Assembly (NCBI RefSeq): GCF_014650055.1
Contig: NZ_BMUF01000010.1
Span: 124,001-188,000 of the forward strand
From: Streptomyces malachitofuscus
GTDB lineage: Bacteria > Actinomycetota > Actinomycetes > Streptomycetales > Streptomycetaceae
Length of the DNA stretch: 64,000 bases
Direction of reading: 5' to 3'
A program made the position numbers and the translations under genes. Shown piece after piece: positions 16,703 through 26,929 of this stretch. Numbering within the stretch: the stretch's first letter is position 1; each line of letters starts with the position of its first letter. The notes under the pieces are model-generated. The model made no database searches and was not told where the DNA came from. It worked only from the letters and a program-made list of their open reading frames with translations.

Positions 16703-18460
16703 TCACTTGCCGTAGGCGAGCATCAACTTCTCCTTCGACTCGTCATTTCCGGTCAGCCGGGTGGTCGAGATGTAGAAGCGTCCGTCGACCCAGTCGATCG
16801 CCTTACTGAAGAAGCTGCTCTCGATGTCCGCGACGCCCTGCGGGTTCTGCATCAGCTTGGCCGGCTTGTGGCTGCTGCCCGTGAGGGGCAGGGCGACGAC
16901 CTGGCCGCCCGAGTCGTAGGAGGGCTCGACGTAGGCGACGAGTTTGCCGTTCTCGACCTTCATCGGCACCATCGACTCCTCCACGGGGGAGGATTCGCGC
17001 CACCGCTCCTTGCCGTTGTCGAGGCTGATCGCGACGATCTCGTTGGCGCCGGTGGTCGCCTTCGTGGGCAGGTAGAGGGTGTCCCCCTCGACGGTGACGC
17101 CCTGGCAGCCCTGGAGGTCGCGCGCGAGGATGGCCCAGCCGCAGCCGGGGTCGAAGTCCTCGTCGACGGCGACCTGCGAGCGCAGCTTGCCCGCCGCGGT
17201 GAAGGCGGCGATGTTCCAGGACTTCTTGTCGCCGTCCTCCTCCTTGGTGGCGTAGACGACGAGCGGGTCGACGGAGAAGGTCCGCTCGACCCTCCAGCCC
17301 TTCTCGTACGCGTAGGTCCACTTGGCCTTGCCGGTCTTCGGGTCGAGCTCCCGGACCTCGTCGTGCGCGTTGTCGCCGCCGGCGCCGCAGGACGCGACCT
17401 GGATCAGCCGCTCACCGCCCGCGAAGGCGGAGGGGAAGCAGGGCGCGTCGCCGTACTTCTTGGCGTCGAACAGCTTCTTGCCGGTGCGCACGTCGTAGGC
17501 CGTGCCGGACTGCGAGCGGCCCACCATCAGCGTGTTGCCGGTGAGGGACATCTCGATGGAGAGCGCGGAGTCGAAGAGATCGCCGTCGGCGACCTCCGCC
17601 TTCCAGCCCTTCTCACCGCTGTTGAGGTCGACGAGCTGGAGCTGGTTGCACTTGGCCCGGTCGCTCTTGCCGCTCTTGTAGGCGATGACGACCTTGTCGT
17701 CGGCCGTCTTCTCCGTGGTGACGGAGCAGATCTCCTGGGGGAAGGCGATGGTCTCCCAGGTGGGCTTGCCGTCCCCGACGTTGTAGGCGGAGAGCTCCTT
17801 GTAGGCGGCCTTCACCGCGGTCCTGTCGGTGATCCACATACCGGGGGCGTCGGCGCCGGAGCCGGGGGCGTCGGGCGCCTCCTTGTACCAGAGGACCTTG
17901 GACTCGCCGGCCTGGCGGCCCTCGTTGAGGTTCTCCGGGTCGTCGCCGCCGTCGCCGCTGCCGTCGCCGGGGTTGACCGGGGCGCCGCCGGAGCTGTCCG
18001 GCTTGGGGTCGTCGGTCTGCTTGGCGACGGGCTTCTTGTCCTTCTTGCCGTCGTCACCGGAGACGGCCCACACGGTGCCGCCGATCACCAGCAGCGCAGC
18101 CACGGCGGCGCCGACGACGAGGGCGGGCTTGCCCTTGAAGGGGTTGCGGGAGCCGGAGCCGCCGGGCGGGGTGCCGGGCGCTCCGGGGAACTGCGGCTGC
18201 GGGTAGCCGTACCCGGGCTGCTGCCCGTACGGCCCCGGCTGCTGCGGCTGCCCGTAGGGACCGGAGGCGTACGGGCCGGAGTTGTAGGGCCCCGGCTGCT
18301 GCGCAGGCTGCTGCGGGTAGCCGTACCCGGGCTGCGGCGCACCGGCCGGCGGCCCCTGCGGGGGCGGCGGCGTCTGCGGCGCCCCGAAGCCGCCACCCGG
18401 CGGCGGATCCTGCGGTGCTCCGAAGCCGCCCTGCGGCGGCTGGTTGGGCGGCTGAGCCAT
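16703..18460 (-). CDS. Paralogous membrane-anchored PQQ-like beta-propeller protein
   Basis: 585 residues, same layout as its downstream neighbour: a Pro/Gly/Gln tail with GYGYPQ blocks (1-107), one transmembrane helix (about 111-133, ALVVGAAVAALLVIGGTVWAV), an acidic/Gly linker, and an extracytoplasmic propeller-like domain with blades such as GKAKWTYAYEKG and GKERWRESSP. Conserved Cys pairs are again visible (GCGWAILARDLQGCQG). GGGGGAAC precedes the ATG. Low-complexity N-terminal tails of this kind are common in actinobacterial membrane proteins next to kinases, but no kinase is linked here. Role is unknown; the tandem copy suggests divergence after duplication. Confidence 0.82.
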   Translation of the reverse strand: MAQPPNQPPQGGFGAPQDPPPGGGFGAPQTPPPPQGPPAGAPQPGYGYPQQPAQQPGPYNSGPYASGPYGQPQQPGPYGQQPGYGYPQPQFPGAPGTPPGGSGSRNPFKGKPALVVGAAVAALLVIGGTVWAVSGDDGKKDKKPVAKQTDDPKPDSSGGAPVNPGDGSGDGGDDPENLNEGRQAGESKVLWYKEAPDAPGSGADAPGMWITDRTAVKAAYKELSAYNVGDGKPTWETIAFPQEICSVTTEKTADDKVVIAYKSGKSDRAKCNQLQLVDLNSGEKGWKAEVADGDLFDSALSIEMSLTGNTLMVGRSQSGTAYDVRTGKKLFDAKKYGDAPCFPSAFAGGERLIQVASCGAGGDNAHDEVRELDPKTGKAKWTYAYEKGWRVERTFSVDPLVVYATKEEDGDKKSWNIAAFTAAGKLRSQVAVDEDFDPGCGWAILARDLQGCQGVTVEGDTLYLPTKATTGANEIVAISLDNGKERWRESSPVEESMVPMKVENGKLVAYVEPSYDSGGQVVALPLTGSSHKPAKLMQNPQGVADIESSFFSKAIDWVDGRFYISTTRLTGNDESKEKLMLAYGK

Positions 18461-18754
18461 CAGCGCGTTCCCCCTTGCTCACTGATTTTTAGCCACGCCC
18501 TGAGGTATGCGGTGAACCCAGAGTCGTATTCAGACGTTGCTTAGACGGGCCCTTTCTATCACCCGGCACCGACACACCACCGGGCCGCGTCCGCCCCTGT
18601 TCCCAAGGGAGGACCGGCCCGTGATGCCCCCGTTACGCGCCTTCACGCCCTCTTCACGCCACCCGCGCGCCCTGCACGCGGGTGCGGCGGGGCGGTTGAG
18701 GCGTTCCGGCTCAGGCGCCCCCGCTCAGGGGTCCTCGGCTCAGGCGTCCCCGTC
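18461..18754. other. Intergenic region upstream of the propeller-protein operon
   Basis: 294 bp between the ABC-F stop and the start at 18460. The promoter of the propeller pair should lie in its AT-richer left part (18480-18560). The right end contains the 15-bp tandem repeats described separately. No gene was recognised. Confidence 0.5.

Positions 18755-18769
<15 letters not shown>
18711..18769 (-). repeat. Four ~15-bp tandem repeats carrying stop codons at the ABC-F 3' end
   Basis: Units begin TCAGGCGTCCTCGGC (18755-18769, the end of the ABC-F gene), TCAGGCGTCCCCGTC (18740-18754), TCAGGGGTCCTCGGC (18725-18739) and a 14-bp copy at 18711-18724. On the minus strand each unit ends in TGA. With 15-bp periodicity the first three TGAs are in the same frame as the gene, giving two backup stops. 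Confidence 0.88.
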
Positions 18770-20566
<1,797 letters not shown>

Positions 20567-20722
20567 TTCTCTCCTGCCCGGTGGATCGATCAGCTCTCCA
20601 GCGTAGGCCCTCGCGGAACGGACCCGGTACGCGAGGAGACAGTCACTCTTTGTGATGACGTGATCGGAAACGGACGGCTACCGTAGGAGGCAGGCAGCAG
20701 GATCCCGTCCATGGGAGGAACC

Positions 20723-21316
20723 ATGACCGCCGAGTCCGTAGAGCACCGCGTCCAGTGGCCGGTGCCACCGCTGGACGGCTACACCGTGGATGACCTGTTC
20801 ACGCTGCCTGATCTCCCGCCGCACACTGAGCTGATCGACGGGAGTCTGGTTTTCGTGAGTCCGCAGCGCCGTTTCCACGGCAACGTGATCGACTTGCTCG
20901 TCAACGGCCTGCGCAGCAGTCTGCCTGGTGAATTTAAGGTCAGCCGGGAGATGACCGTGATCCTCGACAAGCGCAACGGCCCCGAACCCGATGTGAGCGT
21001 GCTCCTAACGGATTCGATCACAGGCCCTGGCCAGACGAGCTATCAGGCCGAGGACGTCCGCCTCGCCATTGAGGTCGTATCCCCGGACTCGGAGTCCCGC
21101 GACCGCACGACCAAGCCGCAGAAATACGCCGCCGCCGGGATTCCGAACTTCTGGCGCGTCGAGGAGAACGGAGCCACTGGCAGGCCCGTCATCCACGTAT
21201 ACGAACTCGACCCCATGACCCAGTCCTACGTACACATGGGCATGCACCATGACCGGATCAAGGTCGAAAAGCCCTACGCCATCGACATCGATCTGACAGC
21301 CATCGACGAGCTCTGA
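20723..21316 (+). CDS. Uma2-family (DUF820) PD-(D/E)XK nuclease-fold protein
   Basis: 197 residues. The Uma2 core is seen as GYTVDDLFTLPDLPPHTELIDGSLVFVSPQ, the conserved EPDVSVLL, and the nuclease-like RLAIEVVSPDSESRDRTTKPQKYAAAGIPNFWRVE (E-V-V and later K, with the SRDRxxKxxxYAxAGIP box). ATG 20723 follows GGGAGGA by 3 bp; ATG 20711 is upstream of that ribosome-binding site and less likely. Uma2 genes occur in many paralogues in Streptomyces and cyanobacteria; their cellular role is not settled, and a restriction-like or transposon-derived origin is proposed. Codon use is slightly less GC-extreme than its neighbours, hinting at mobility. Confidence 0.88.
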   Translation: MTAESVEHRVQWPVPPLDGYTVDDLFTLPDLPPHTELIDGSLVFVSPQRRFHGNVIDLLVNGLRSSLPGEFKVSREMTVILDKRNGPEPDVSVLLTDSITGPGQTSYQAEDVRLAIEVVSPDSESRDRTTKPQKYAAAGIPNFWRVEENGATGRPVIHVYELDPMTQSYVHMGMHHDRIKVEKPYAIDIDLTAIDEL

Positions 21317-21321
21317 GGCTC

Positions 21322-22215
21322 TCAGACGACCGTGGCCCCCGGCACCGGCCCTGCCGCCGTACGCACCGTGCGGCAGGTGCCCGAGGCCCGCAGCGCACCC
21401 GCGACCTCCTCCGCCCCCTCCGCGTCCCGCGCCAGGAACGCCGTAGTGGGCCCCGACCCCGACACCAGCGTGGCCAGTGCCCCTGCCGCGCGCCCCGCCG
21501 CCAGGGTGTCCGCAAGCTCGGGGAACAGGGACAGGGCCGCCGGCTGAAGATCGTTGGAGAGGGTTGCGGCGAGCGCGTCGACGTCTCCCTTGGCCAGCGC
21601 GTCGAGCAGCTCCCGCGAGGCCACGGGCTCGGGAATCTCCCGCCCCTCCGCCAGCCGGTCGAACTCCCGGAACACCGCCGGCGTCGACAGCCCCCGCGCG
21701 GCCATGGCGAACACCCAGTGGAGGTCGCCCCCCACCTCCAGTTCCGTCAGCCGCTCGCCCCGTCCGGTGCCCAGCGCCGCCCCGCCCACCAGGCTGAACG
21801 GCACATCGCTGCCGAGCTCGGCGCAGATGTCGAGGAGCTCCTCGCGCGAGGCGCCGGTGCCCCACAGCGCGTCGCAGGCCAGCAGGGCCCCCGCGCCGTC
21901 CGCGCTGCCGCCCGCCATGCCCCCGGCGACCGGGATGTCCTTGGCGATGTGCAGGTGGACGTCGGCGGTGCGGCCGTACCGCTCGGCGAGCGCGAGCGCG
22001 GCGCGGGCGGCGAGGTTGGTGCGGTCGAGCGGCACCTGGTCGGCGTCGGGCCCGGTGCAGGTCACCCGCAGCTCGTCGGCCGCGGTGACGGTGACCTCGT
22101 CGTACAGGCCCACCGCGAGGAAGACGTTGGCCAGGTCGTGGAAGCCGTCGGGGCGGGCCGCGCCGACCGCGAGCTGGACGTTGACCTTGGCGGGGACGCG
22201 GACGGTGACGCTCAC
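21322..22215 (-). CDS. ispE: 4-diphosphocytidyl-2-C-methyl-D-erythritol kinase
   Basis: ATP-dependent kinase of the MEP pathway to isoprenoids. 297 residues from GTG 22215. GHMP motifs are VRVPAKVNVQLAVG at the N-terminus and the ATP loop IPVAGGMAGGSADGAGALLACD (about 85-106); the third motif is VSGSGPTTAFLA. The start overlaps the rsmA stop as GTGA, so translation is coupled. The order tatD-rpf-rsmA-ispE is the same as in mycobacteria. Only 5 bp separate its stop from the convergent Uma2 gene. Confidence 0.96.
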   Translation of the reverse strand: MSVTVRVPAKVNVQLAVGAARPDGFHDLANVFLAVGLYDEVTVTAADELRVTCTGPDADQVPLDRTNLAARAALALAERYGRTADVHLHIAKDIPVAGGMAGGSADGAGALLACDALWGTGASREELLDICAELGSDVPFSLVGGAALGTGRGERLTELEVGGDLHWVFAMAARGLSTPAVFREFDRLAEGREIPEPVASRELLDALAKGDVDALAATLSNDLQPAALSLFPELADTLAAGRAAGALATLVSGSGPTTAFLARDAEGAEEVAGALRASGTCRTVRTAAGPVPGATVV

Positions 22216-23084
22216 TGCTGGCCCTGCTCCTTGTTCTCGGCGATGCGCGCGAACTCCTCGACGGTCAGCGACTCGCCCCGGGCCTGCGGCGACACCCCGG
22301 CCGCGACCAGCGCCGCCTCCGCGGCGGCCGCCGAGCCCGCCCATCCGGCGAGCGCGGCCCGCAGCGTCTTGCGGCGCTGGGCGAAGGCCGCGTCCACGAC
22401 GGCGAACACCTCGCGGCGCGACGCGCCGGTCTTCAGCGGCTCCGCGCGGCGGACCAGCGAGACCAGCCCGCTGTCGACGTTCGGGGCGGGCCAGAAGACG
22501 TTCCGCCCGATGGCACCGGCCCGTTTGACCTCCGCGTACCAGTTGGCCTTGACCGAGGGCACGCCGTACACCTTGGAGCCGGGTGCGGCGGCCAGCCGGT
22601 CGGCGACCTCGGACTGGACCATGACGAGAGTGCGTTCGATGCTCGGGAAGGTCTCGAGCATGTGCAGCAGCACCGGGACGGCCACGTTGTAGGGGAGGTT
22701 CGCGACGAGCGCGGTCGGTGCGGGGCCCGGCAGCTCGGTGACGTGCATCGCGTCGGAGTGGACCAGCGCGAACCGGTCGGCGCGTTCGGGCATCCGGGCG
22801 GCGACGGTCGCGGGCAGCGCGGCGGCGAGGACGTCGTCGATCTCGACGGCGGTGACCCGGTCGGCGGCCTCCAGCAGCGCCAGGGTGAGCGAGCCCAGTC
22901 CCGGGCCGACCTCGACGACCACGTCGTCGGGGCGTACCTGCGCGGTGCGGACGATACGGCGGACCGTGTTGGCGTCGATGACGAAGTTCTGGCCGCGCTG
23001 CTTGGTGGGCCGTACGCCGAGGGCGGCCGCCAGTTCACGGATGTCGGCGGGGCCCAGGAGGGCGTCGGGGGTGGGGCTGCTCAC
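22212..23084 (-). CDS. rsmA: 16S rRNA (adenine1518-N6/adenine1519-N6)-dimethyltransferase
   Basis: KsgA/RsmA dimethylates two adjacent adenosines in the 3' terminal hairpin of 16S rRNA during late 30S assembly; loss gives kasugamycin resistance. The 290-residue product starts VSSPTPDALLGPADIRELAAALG from GTG 23084. SAM motifs are QNFVIDANTVRRIV, VVEVGPGLGSLTLALLEA, and the catalytic NLPYNVAVPVLLHML. It sits between rpf (35 bp gap) and ispE (4-bp overlap). Also known as ksgA. Confidence 0.97.
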   Translation of the reverse strand: MSSPTPDALLGPADIRELAAALGVRPTKQRGQNFVIDANTVRRIVRTAQVRPDDVVVEVGPGLGSLTLALLEAADRVTAVEIDDVLAAALPATVAARMPERADRFALVHSDAMHVTELPGPAPTALVANLPYNVAVPVLLHMLETFPSIERTLVMVQSEVADRLAAAPGSKVYGVPSVKANWYAEVKRAGAIGRNVFWPAPNVDSGLVSLVRRAEPLKTGASRREVFAVVDAAFAQRRKTLRAALAGWAGSAAAAEAALVAAGVSPQARGESLTVEEFARIAENKEQGQQ

Positions 23085-23119
23085 GGGACAAGGGTACGGG
23101 GCGGGACCGGCCGCCCAGG

Positions 23120-24382
23120 TCACCCCCGCAGTCTGCTCCCGCAGTGCGGCCACGCGCCGGCGCCGCTGCGGACGTACAGCTTCTTCGCGCGGTACGTCTG
23201 TTCCGCCGCCGGCGCGTCCTGGGGCCGCCCGCTGCCGCCGAGGCTCCGCCAGGTCGGGGTGTCGAACTGGTACAGCCCGCCGTACGTGCCCGAGGGGTCC
23301 ACCGCGTCGGGCCGTCCGCCGGACTCGCACTGGGCCAGCCCGCTCCAGTCCAGCCCGTCCGCCGCCGCCGGGACCGCCGCAGGCGGGGCCCCGGTCCCGA
23401 CCCGCATCTGCTGCGGGCGCGGCTCGCGCACCACCTCGGACCGCAGCGGCCGCGGCCTCTGCCGGACCCCGTTGACCGTCCGCTGTGCGGAGGTGAGGCG
23501 GCGCAGCCCCGGCTGCCCGGGCCGGTCGACGACCTCGGTGCCCCGGGCCAGCGCGGGGTCCTCGACGCGCACTTCGGAGAAGGGGATCACCTCGTCGCGT
23601 ACGACGGTGTCGTCGGTGATCCGCAGCACGGTGACGGTCTGGCCGTCGCGCGGGAAGCTGCCGGGGGCGACGGAGGTGGTGTCCCGGCCGCGCAGGGTCA
23701 CCCCGGCCTGCGCGACGGCCTCGCGCACGGTCGCCGCGTCGGTGCGGACGGTGCGCGCCCGTCCGTCCGCCAGGACCGTCACCGAGCGCTCGGTCCGGAC
23801 GTCCAGGGCGAGCCCCTCGCGCGGGATGCGCCGGGAGAGGGGGGTCGACAGATGCGCGCCCTCCACCCGCACGCCCAGCTCCCTGAGCACACCCTCCACG
23901 GTGGGCGCCGTCGTCCACACCTCGTGCCGCCGGCCGTCGAGGGTCAGCAGCACCGGGCGGGCGTGGCGCACCTCGATGGCGTCGCCGTCGCCGAGCGCCG
24001 TGCCGGGGGCGGGCGTGATCGTGTCGTGCGCCCCGGTCCGTACGCCTTCCTCGGCGAGCAGCTCGGTGACGTCGTCGGCGAAGGTGTGCAGGGTGCGGGT
24101 CCGGCCGTCGACGTTCAGCTCGACGGCCTTGTCCTTGGCGACGAAGGCGCTGGTGCCGCCGGCGAGGAACGCCACGACGAGCGCCTGCGGCAGCAGCCTG
24201 CGCACGCCGTCCGCACGCTCGGCGTACCGTCCCCGGCGCCGGTGCGCGGACCGCCGGGCCGGTGCGGGTCCGGGCGGGCGGCGGGGAAGGGCGGGGACGG
24301 TCTCCGCCTCGTGCAGATCGCCGCAGACGTCATGGGCCGGGCACGTCTTCTCGTACGTCTCGAACCGCAGGGTGGTGCTCAC
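23120..24382 (-). CDS. rpfC: Resuscitation-promoting factor (DUF348-G5-Rpf), muralytic enzyme
   Basis: Cell-wall hydrolase that cleaves peptidoglycan and promotes spore germination and growth. 420 residues from GTG 24382: a cytoplasmic/basic N-terminus, an uncleaved-looking membrane segment (ALVVAFLAGGTSAFVA), three DUF348 repeats, a G5 domain around DDTVVRDEVIPFSEVRVEDPAL, and the C-terminal lysozyme-like Rpf domain DGLDWSGLAQCESGGRPDAV, where the Glu after Cys is the catalytic acid, closed by WPHCGSRLRG. It is the positional and architectural counterpart of mycobacterial RpfB (tatD-rpfB-ksgA-ispE). In S. coelicolor this locus is, to my recollection, called rpfC. Confidence 0.93.
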   Translation of the reverse strand: MSTTLRFETYEKTCPAHDVCGDLHEAETVPALPRRPPGPAPARRSAHRRRGRYAERADGVRRLLPQALVVAFLAGGTSAFVAKDKAVELNVDGRTRTLHTFADDVTELLAEEGVRTGAHDTITPAPGTALGDGDAIEVRHARPVLLTLDGRRHEVWTTAPTVEGVLRELGVRVEGAHLSTPLSRRIPREGLALDVRTERSVTVLADGRARTVRTDAATVREAVAQAGVTLRGRDTTSVAPGSFPRDGQTVTVLRITDDTVVRDEVIPFSEVRVEDPALARGTEVVDRPGQPGLRRLTSAQRTVNGVRQRPRPLRSEVVREPRPQQMRVGTGAPPAAVPAAADGLDWSGLAQCESGGRPDAVDPSGTYGGLYQFDTPTWRSLGGSGRPQDAPAAEQTYRAKKLYVRSGAGAWPHCGSRLRG

Positions 24383-24495
24383 GCCGACACGCTCCAGGGT
24401 GGCCGCGGGGTCCCGATCGGGCTCCCAGAACCTAGCCGAGCGCCGATCACTCTCCCAAGCGACACGACTACGGAACGTGCACCGCGTGGTGCTCG

Positions 24496-25377
24496 TCAGT
24501 ATCCGAAGGCGCGGGCCGTGTTCGCACCGAGGGCCGTGGCCAGGGCGTCCTCGTCGATGCCGCGTACGGCGGCCATGGCACGCACCGTGACCGGCACCAG
24601 GTAGGGGGCGTTGGGGCGGCCGCGGTGGGGCGCCGGGGTCAGGAAGGGCGCGTCGGTCTCCACGAGGACCAGCTCCAGGGGGGCCACGGCGAGCGCGTCC
24701 CGCAGGTTCTGCGCGTTCTTGAAGGTGACGTTGCCGGCGAACGACATGTAGTAGCCGGCGCTCGCGCAGATCTCCGCCATCTCGGCGTCCCCGGAGTAGC
24801 AGTGGAAGACGGTGCGCTCGGGCGCGCCCTCCTCCTTGAGCACGCGCAGGACGTCGGCGTGGGCGTCGCGGTCGTGGATCACGAGGGTCTTGCCGTGCCG
24901 CTTGGCGATCTCTATGTGGGCGCGGAAGGACCGCTCCTGCGCCTCCTTGCCCTCCTCGCCGGTGCGGAAGTAATCCAGGCCCGTCTCGCCGACGCCCTTG
25001 ACCTGGGGCAGCGCGGCCAGCCGGTCGATCTCGGCGAGGGCCTCGTCCAGCGCGGCGTCCCCGCCCGGCTCCCGGGCACCCTGCCGGGACCAGCCGTCGG
25101 GGTCGCCATGCACGATCCGCGGCGCCTCGTTGGGGTGCAGCGCGACCGTCGCGTGGACGGCGTCGTACGCCGCCGCGGTGTCCGCCGCCCACCGGGACCC
25201 CTTGAGGTCGCAGCCGACCTGCACGACCGTTGTCACACCCACCGACGCGGCCTTGGCGAGGGCCTCCTCGACCGTGCCGGACTGCATGTCGAGGTGGGTG
25301 TGGGAGTCCGCGACCGGCACCCGCAGGGGCTCCGGGAGCGGCGGCGCGGCGTTCTTGTCGGGGGCGTTCGCAGGCAT
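24496..25377 (-). CDS. tatD: TatD-family metal-dependent DNase
   Basis: 293-residue TIM-barrel hydrolase from ATG 25377 (MPANAPDKNAAPPLPEPL). Metal-binding motifs are DSHTHLD at the N-terminus, KGVGETGLDY (Glu ligand), KTLVIHDRDAHAD (His), VFHCYSG (His) and VLVETDAPFLTP (Asp). TatD proteins are Mg-dependent 3'-5' exonucleases linked to DNA repair and fragmentation, despite the name of the tat operon. It is first of the conserved tatD-rpf-rsmA-ispE gene set; 113 bp separate it from rpf, so rpf may have its own promoter. Confidence 0.93.
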   Translation of the reverse strand: MPANAPDKNAAPPLPEPLRVPVADSHTHLDMQSGTVEEALAKAASVGVTTVVQVGCDLKGSRWAADTAAAYDAVHATVALHPNEAPRIVHGDPDGWSRQGAREPGGDAALDEALAEIDRLAALPQVKGVGETGLDYFRTGEEGKEAQERSFRAHIEIAKRHGKTLVIHDRDAHADVLRVLKEEGAPERTVFHCYSGDAEMAEICASAGYYMSFAGNVTFKNAQNLRDALAVAPLELVLVETDAPFLTPAPHRGRPNAPYLVPVTVRAMAAVRGIDEDALATALGANTARAFGY

Positions 25378-25387
25378 GCCCCCGATC

Positions 25388-25741
25388 CTACGGAAGCGGC
25401 GCGGGCCCCTCGGGCTCCCACGGCGCCTCGACGGGCCCGGCGGCCGGCACCCGGCGGCCGCGGTGTGCGGCGTCACGGGCGGAGGCGACCCGGCCCGGAC
25501 GCAGGATCCGCACGACGTGACCGCCGCAGCTCCCGCACGTGGGCCGGTTCAGCGGGGAGGGGACGATCCGGCCGTCCGCGACGTACAGCACGAACTCGTG
25601 GCCGTCGGCGTCGGTGTGGTGCTCTATCTCGTACGCCTGTTCCCAGCCGTACCCGCAGCGCATGCAGGCGAACGAGTACGCCTCGTCGACCACGGCGGTG
25701 GCCCCCGCACGCAACCCGCTGAGCTCAGAGATCTCCGTCAT
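25388..25741 (-). CDS. Zinc-ribbon protein of unknown function
   Basis: 117 residues. Two Cys pairs form a probable zinc ribbon: CMRCGYGW (about 26-33) and CGSCGGHVV (about 69-77). Between them lies an acidic stretch, AYEIEHHTDADGHEFVLYVADG. The tail is Arg/Pro-rich and looks disordered. It lies 10 bp upstream of the tatD start on the same strand and is probably co-transcribed with it. I recognise it only as a conserved actinobacterial hypothetical; DNA or RNA binding is possible but unproven. Confidence 0.72.
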   Translation of the reverse strand: MTEISELSGLRAGATAVVDEAYSFACMRCGYGWEQAYEIEHHTDADGHEFVLYVADGRIVPSPLNRPTCGSCGGHVVRILRPGRVASARDAAHRGRRVPAAGPVEAPWEPEGPAPLP

Positions 25742-25973
25742 GCCAGCTCCTGTCGCTCCACTGACGGAACGGACCCGTATCCGTCCTCACCGTCCAGTGG
25801 ACTCCCCGGCGACCGTGAGTGCACGAGGGGTGACCGACTATTGGCCCCGATTTGGCCGTGGATTGCCAAAGTGCCCCAAGCCCTTTGCCGAGGCCGGGCT
25901 TCACGCACCACACGGGGCCGGGAACGGCGCGACGAGCCCTCCGCCCACCGTGTTCCCGCGACGCACCGCGCGC

Positions 25974-26843
25974 CTAGCGGCGCTCCGGGGAGCCGGCAGC
26001 GCCGGCCGTCTTGGCGGCGACCACCGCGTCGAAGACCTGCCGCTTGGGCAGCCCCGCCTCCACCGCCACCGCGGCGATCGCGTCCTTGCGCCGCTCCCCG
26101 GCCTCCTCGCGCACCCGCACCCTGCGCACCAGCTCCGCGGCGTCGACCTCCTCCGGGCCCTGCTCCGGCGCGCCCTCGACCACCACGGTGATCTCCCCGC
26201 GCACGCCCTCCGCCGCCCACGCGGCCAGCTCGGCCAGCGGGCCGCGCCGGACCTCCTCGTAGGTCTTGGTGAGCTCCCGGCAGACGGCGGCCCGGCGCTC
26301 CGCCCCGAAGACCTCGGCCATCGCGGCGAGGGTGTCGTCGAGCCGGTGCGGGGCCTCGAAGTACACGAGGGTGCGCCGCTCCCCGGCGACCTCACGCAGC
26401 CGGCCCCGCCGTTCCCCGGCCTTGCGGGGCAGGAACCCCTCGAAGCAGAAGCGGTCCACGGGCAGCCCGGACAGGGCGAGCGCGGTGAGCACGGCGGAGG
26501 GTCCGGGCACCGCGGTGACCTTGACGTCCCGCTCGACGGCCGCGGCGACCAGCCGGTACCCGGGGTCGGACACGGACGGCATCCCGGCGTCGGTGACCAG
26601 CAGCACACGCGCGCCGCCCGTCAGCTCCTCGACCAGCTCGGGCGTACGGGCGGACTCGTTGCCCTCGAAGTACGACACCACCCGCCCCTTGGGCGTGACG
26701 CCGAGCGCCTGGGTCAGCCGACGCAGCCGGCGCGTGTCCTCGGCGGCGACGACGTCGGCGCCGGCCAGTTCCTCGGCGAGCCGGGGCGGGGCGTCGGAGA
26801 TGTCGCCGATGGGGGTGCCTGCGAGTACGAGGGTTCCGGTCAC
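25974..26843 (-). CDS. rsmI: 16S rRNA (cytidine1402-2'-O)-methyltransferase
   Basis: Methylates the ribose of C1402 in the decoding centre. 289 residues from GTG 26843; GGGAGG lies 9 bp upstream, which favours this start over ATG 26852. Tetrapyrrole-methylase-fold motifs are GTLVLAGTPIGDISDAPPRL, VVAAEDTRRLRRL, LVTDAGMPSVSDPGYRLV and VTAVPGPSAVLTALALSGLP, followed by FEGFLPRK and YFEAPHRL, all RsmI hallmarks. It is divergent from pmt over 86 bp, the arrangement familiar from other actinobacteria. Confidence 0.96.
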   Translation of the reverse strand: MTGTLVLAGTPIGDISDAPPRLAEELAGADVVAAEDTRRLRRLTQALGVTPKGRVVSYFEGNESARTPELVEELTGGARVLLVTDAGMPSVSDPGYRLVAAAVERDVKVTAVPGPSAVLTALALSGLPVDRFCFEGFLPRKAGERRGRLREVAGERRTLVYFEAPHRLDDTLAAMAEVFGAERRAAVCRELTKTYEEVRRGPLAELAAWAAEGVRGEITVVVEGAPEQGPEEVDAAELVRRVRVREEAGERRKDAIAAVAVEAGLPKRQVFDAVVAAKTAGAAGSPERR

Positions 26844-26929
26844 GCCCCCCATCCTCCCAGTAACGGACAGAGGCGGGGCATACCGGCCATGCGCGGGACT
26901 CACACAGCGCGGTTCCCTACGATGGCGCG

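Noticed and set aside
24383..24495. ydaO/c-di-AMP riboswitch upstream of rpf
   Set aside because: The tatD-rpf gap is 113 bp, too short for the known element, and no matching conserved stems were recognised. Such riboswitches are known upstream of other Streptomyces rpf genes.
25742..25973. Gene in the gap between the zinc-ribbon gene and rsmI
   Set aside because: No frame with start, ribosome-binding site and coding bias; the region is taken as promoter DNA for the zinc-ribbon/tatD genes.
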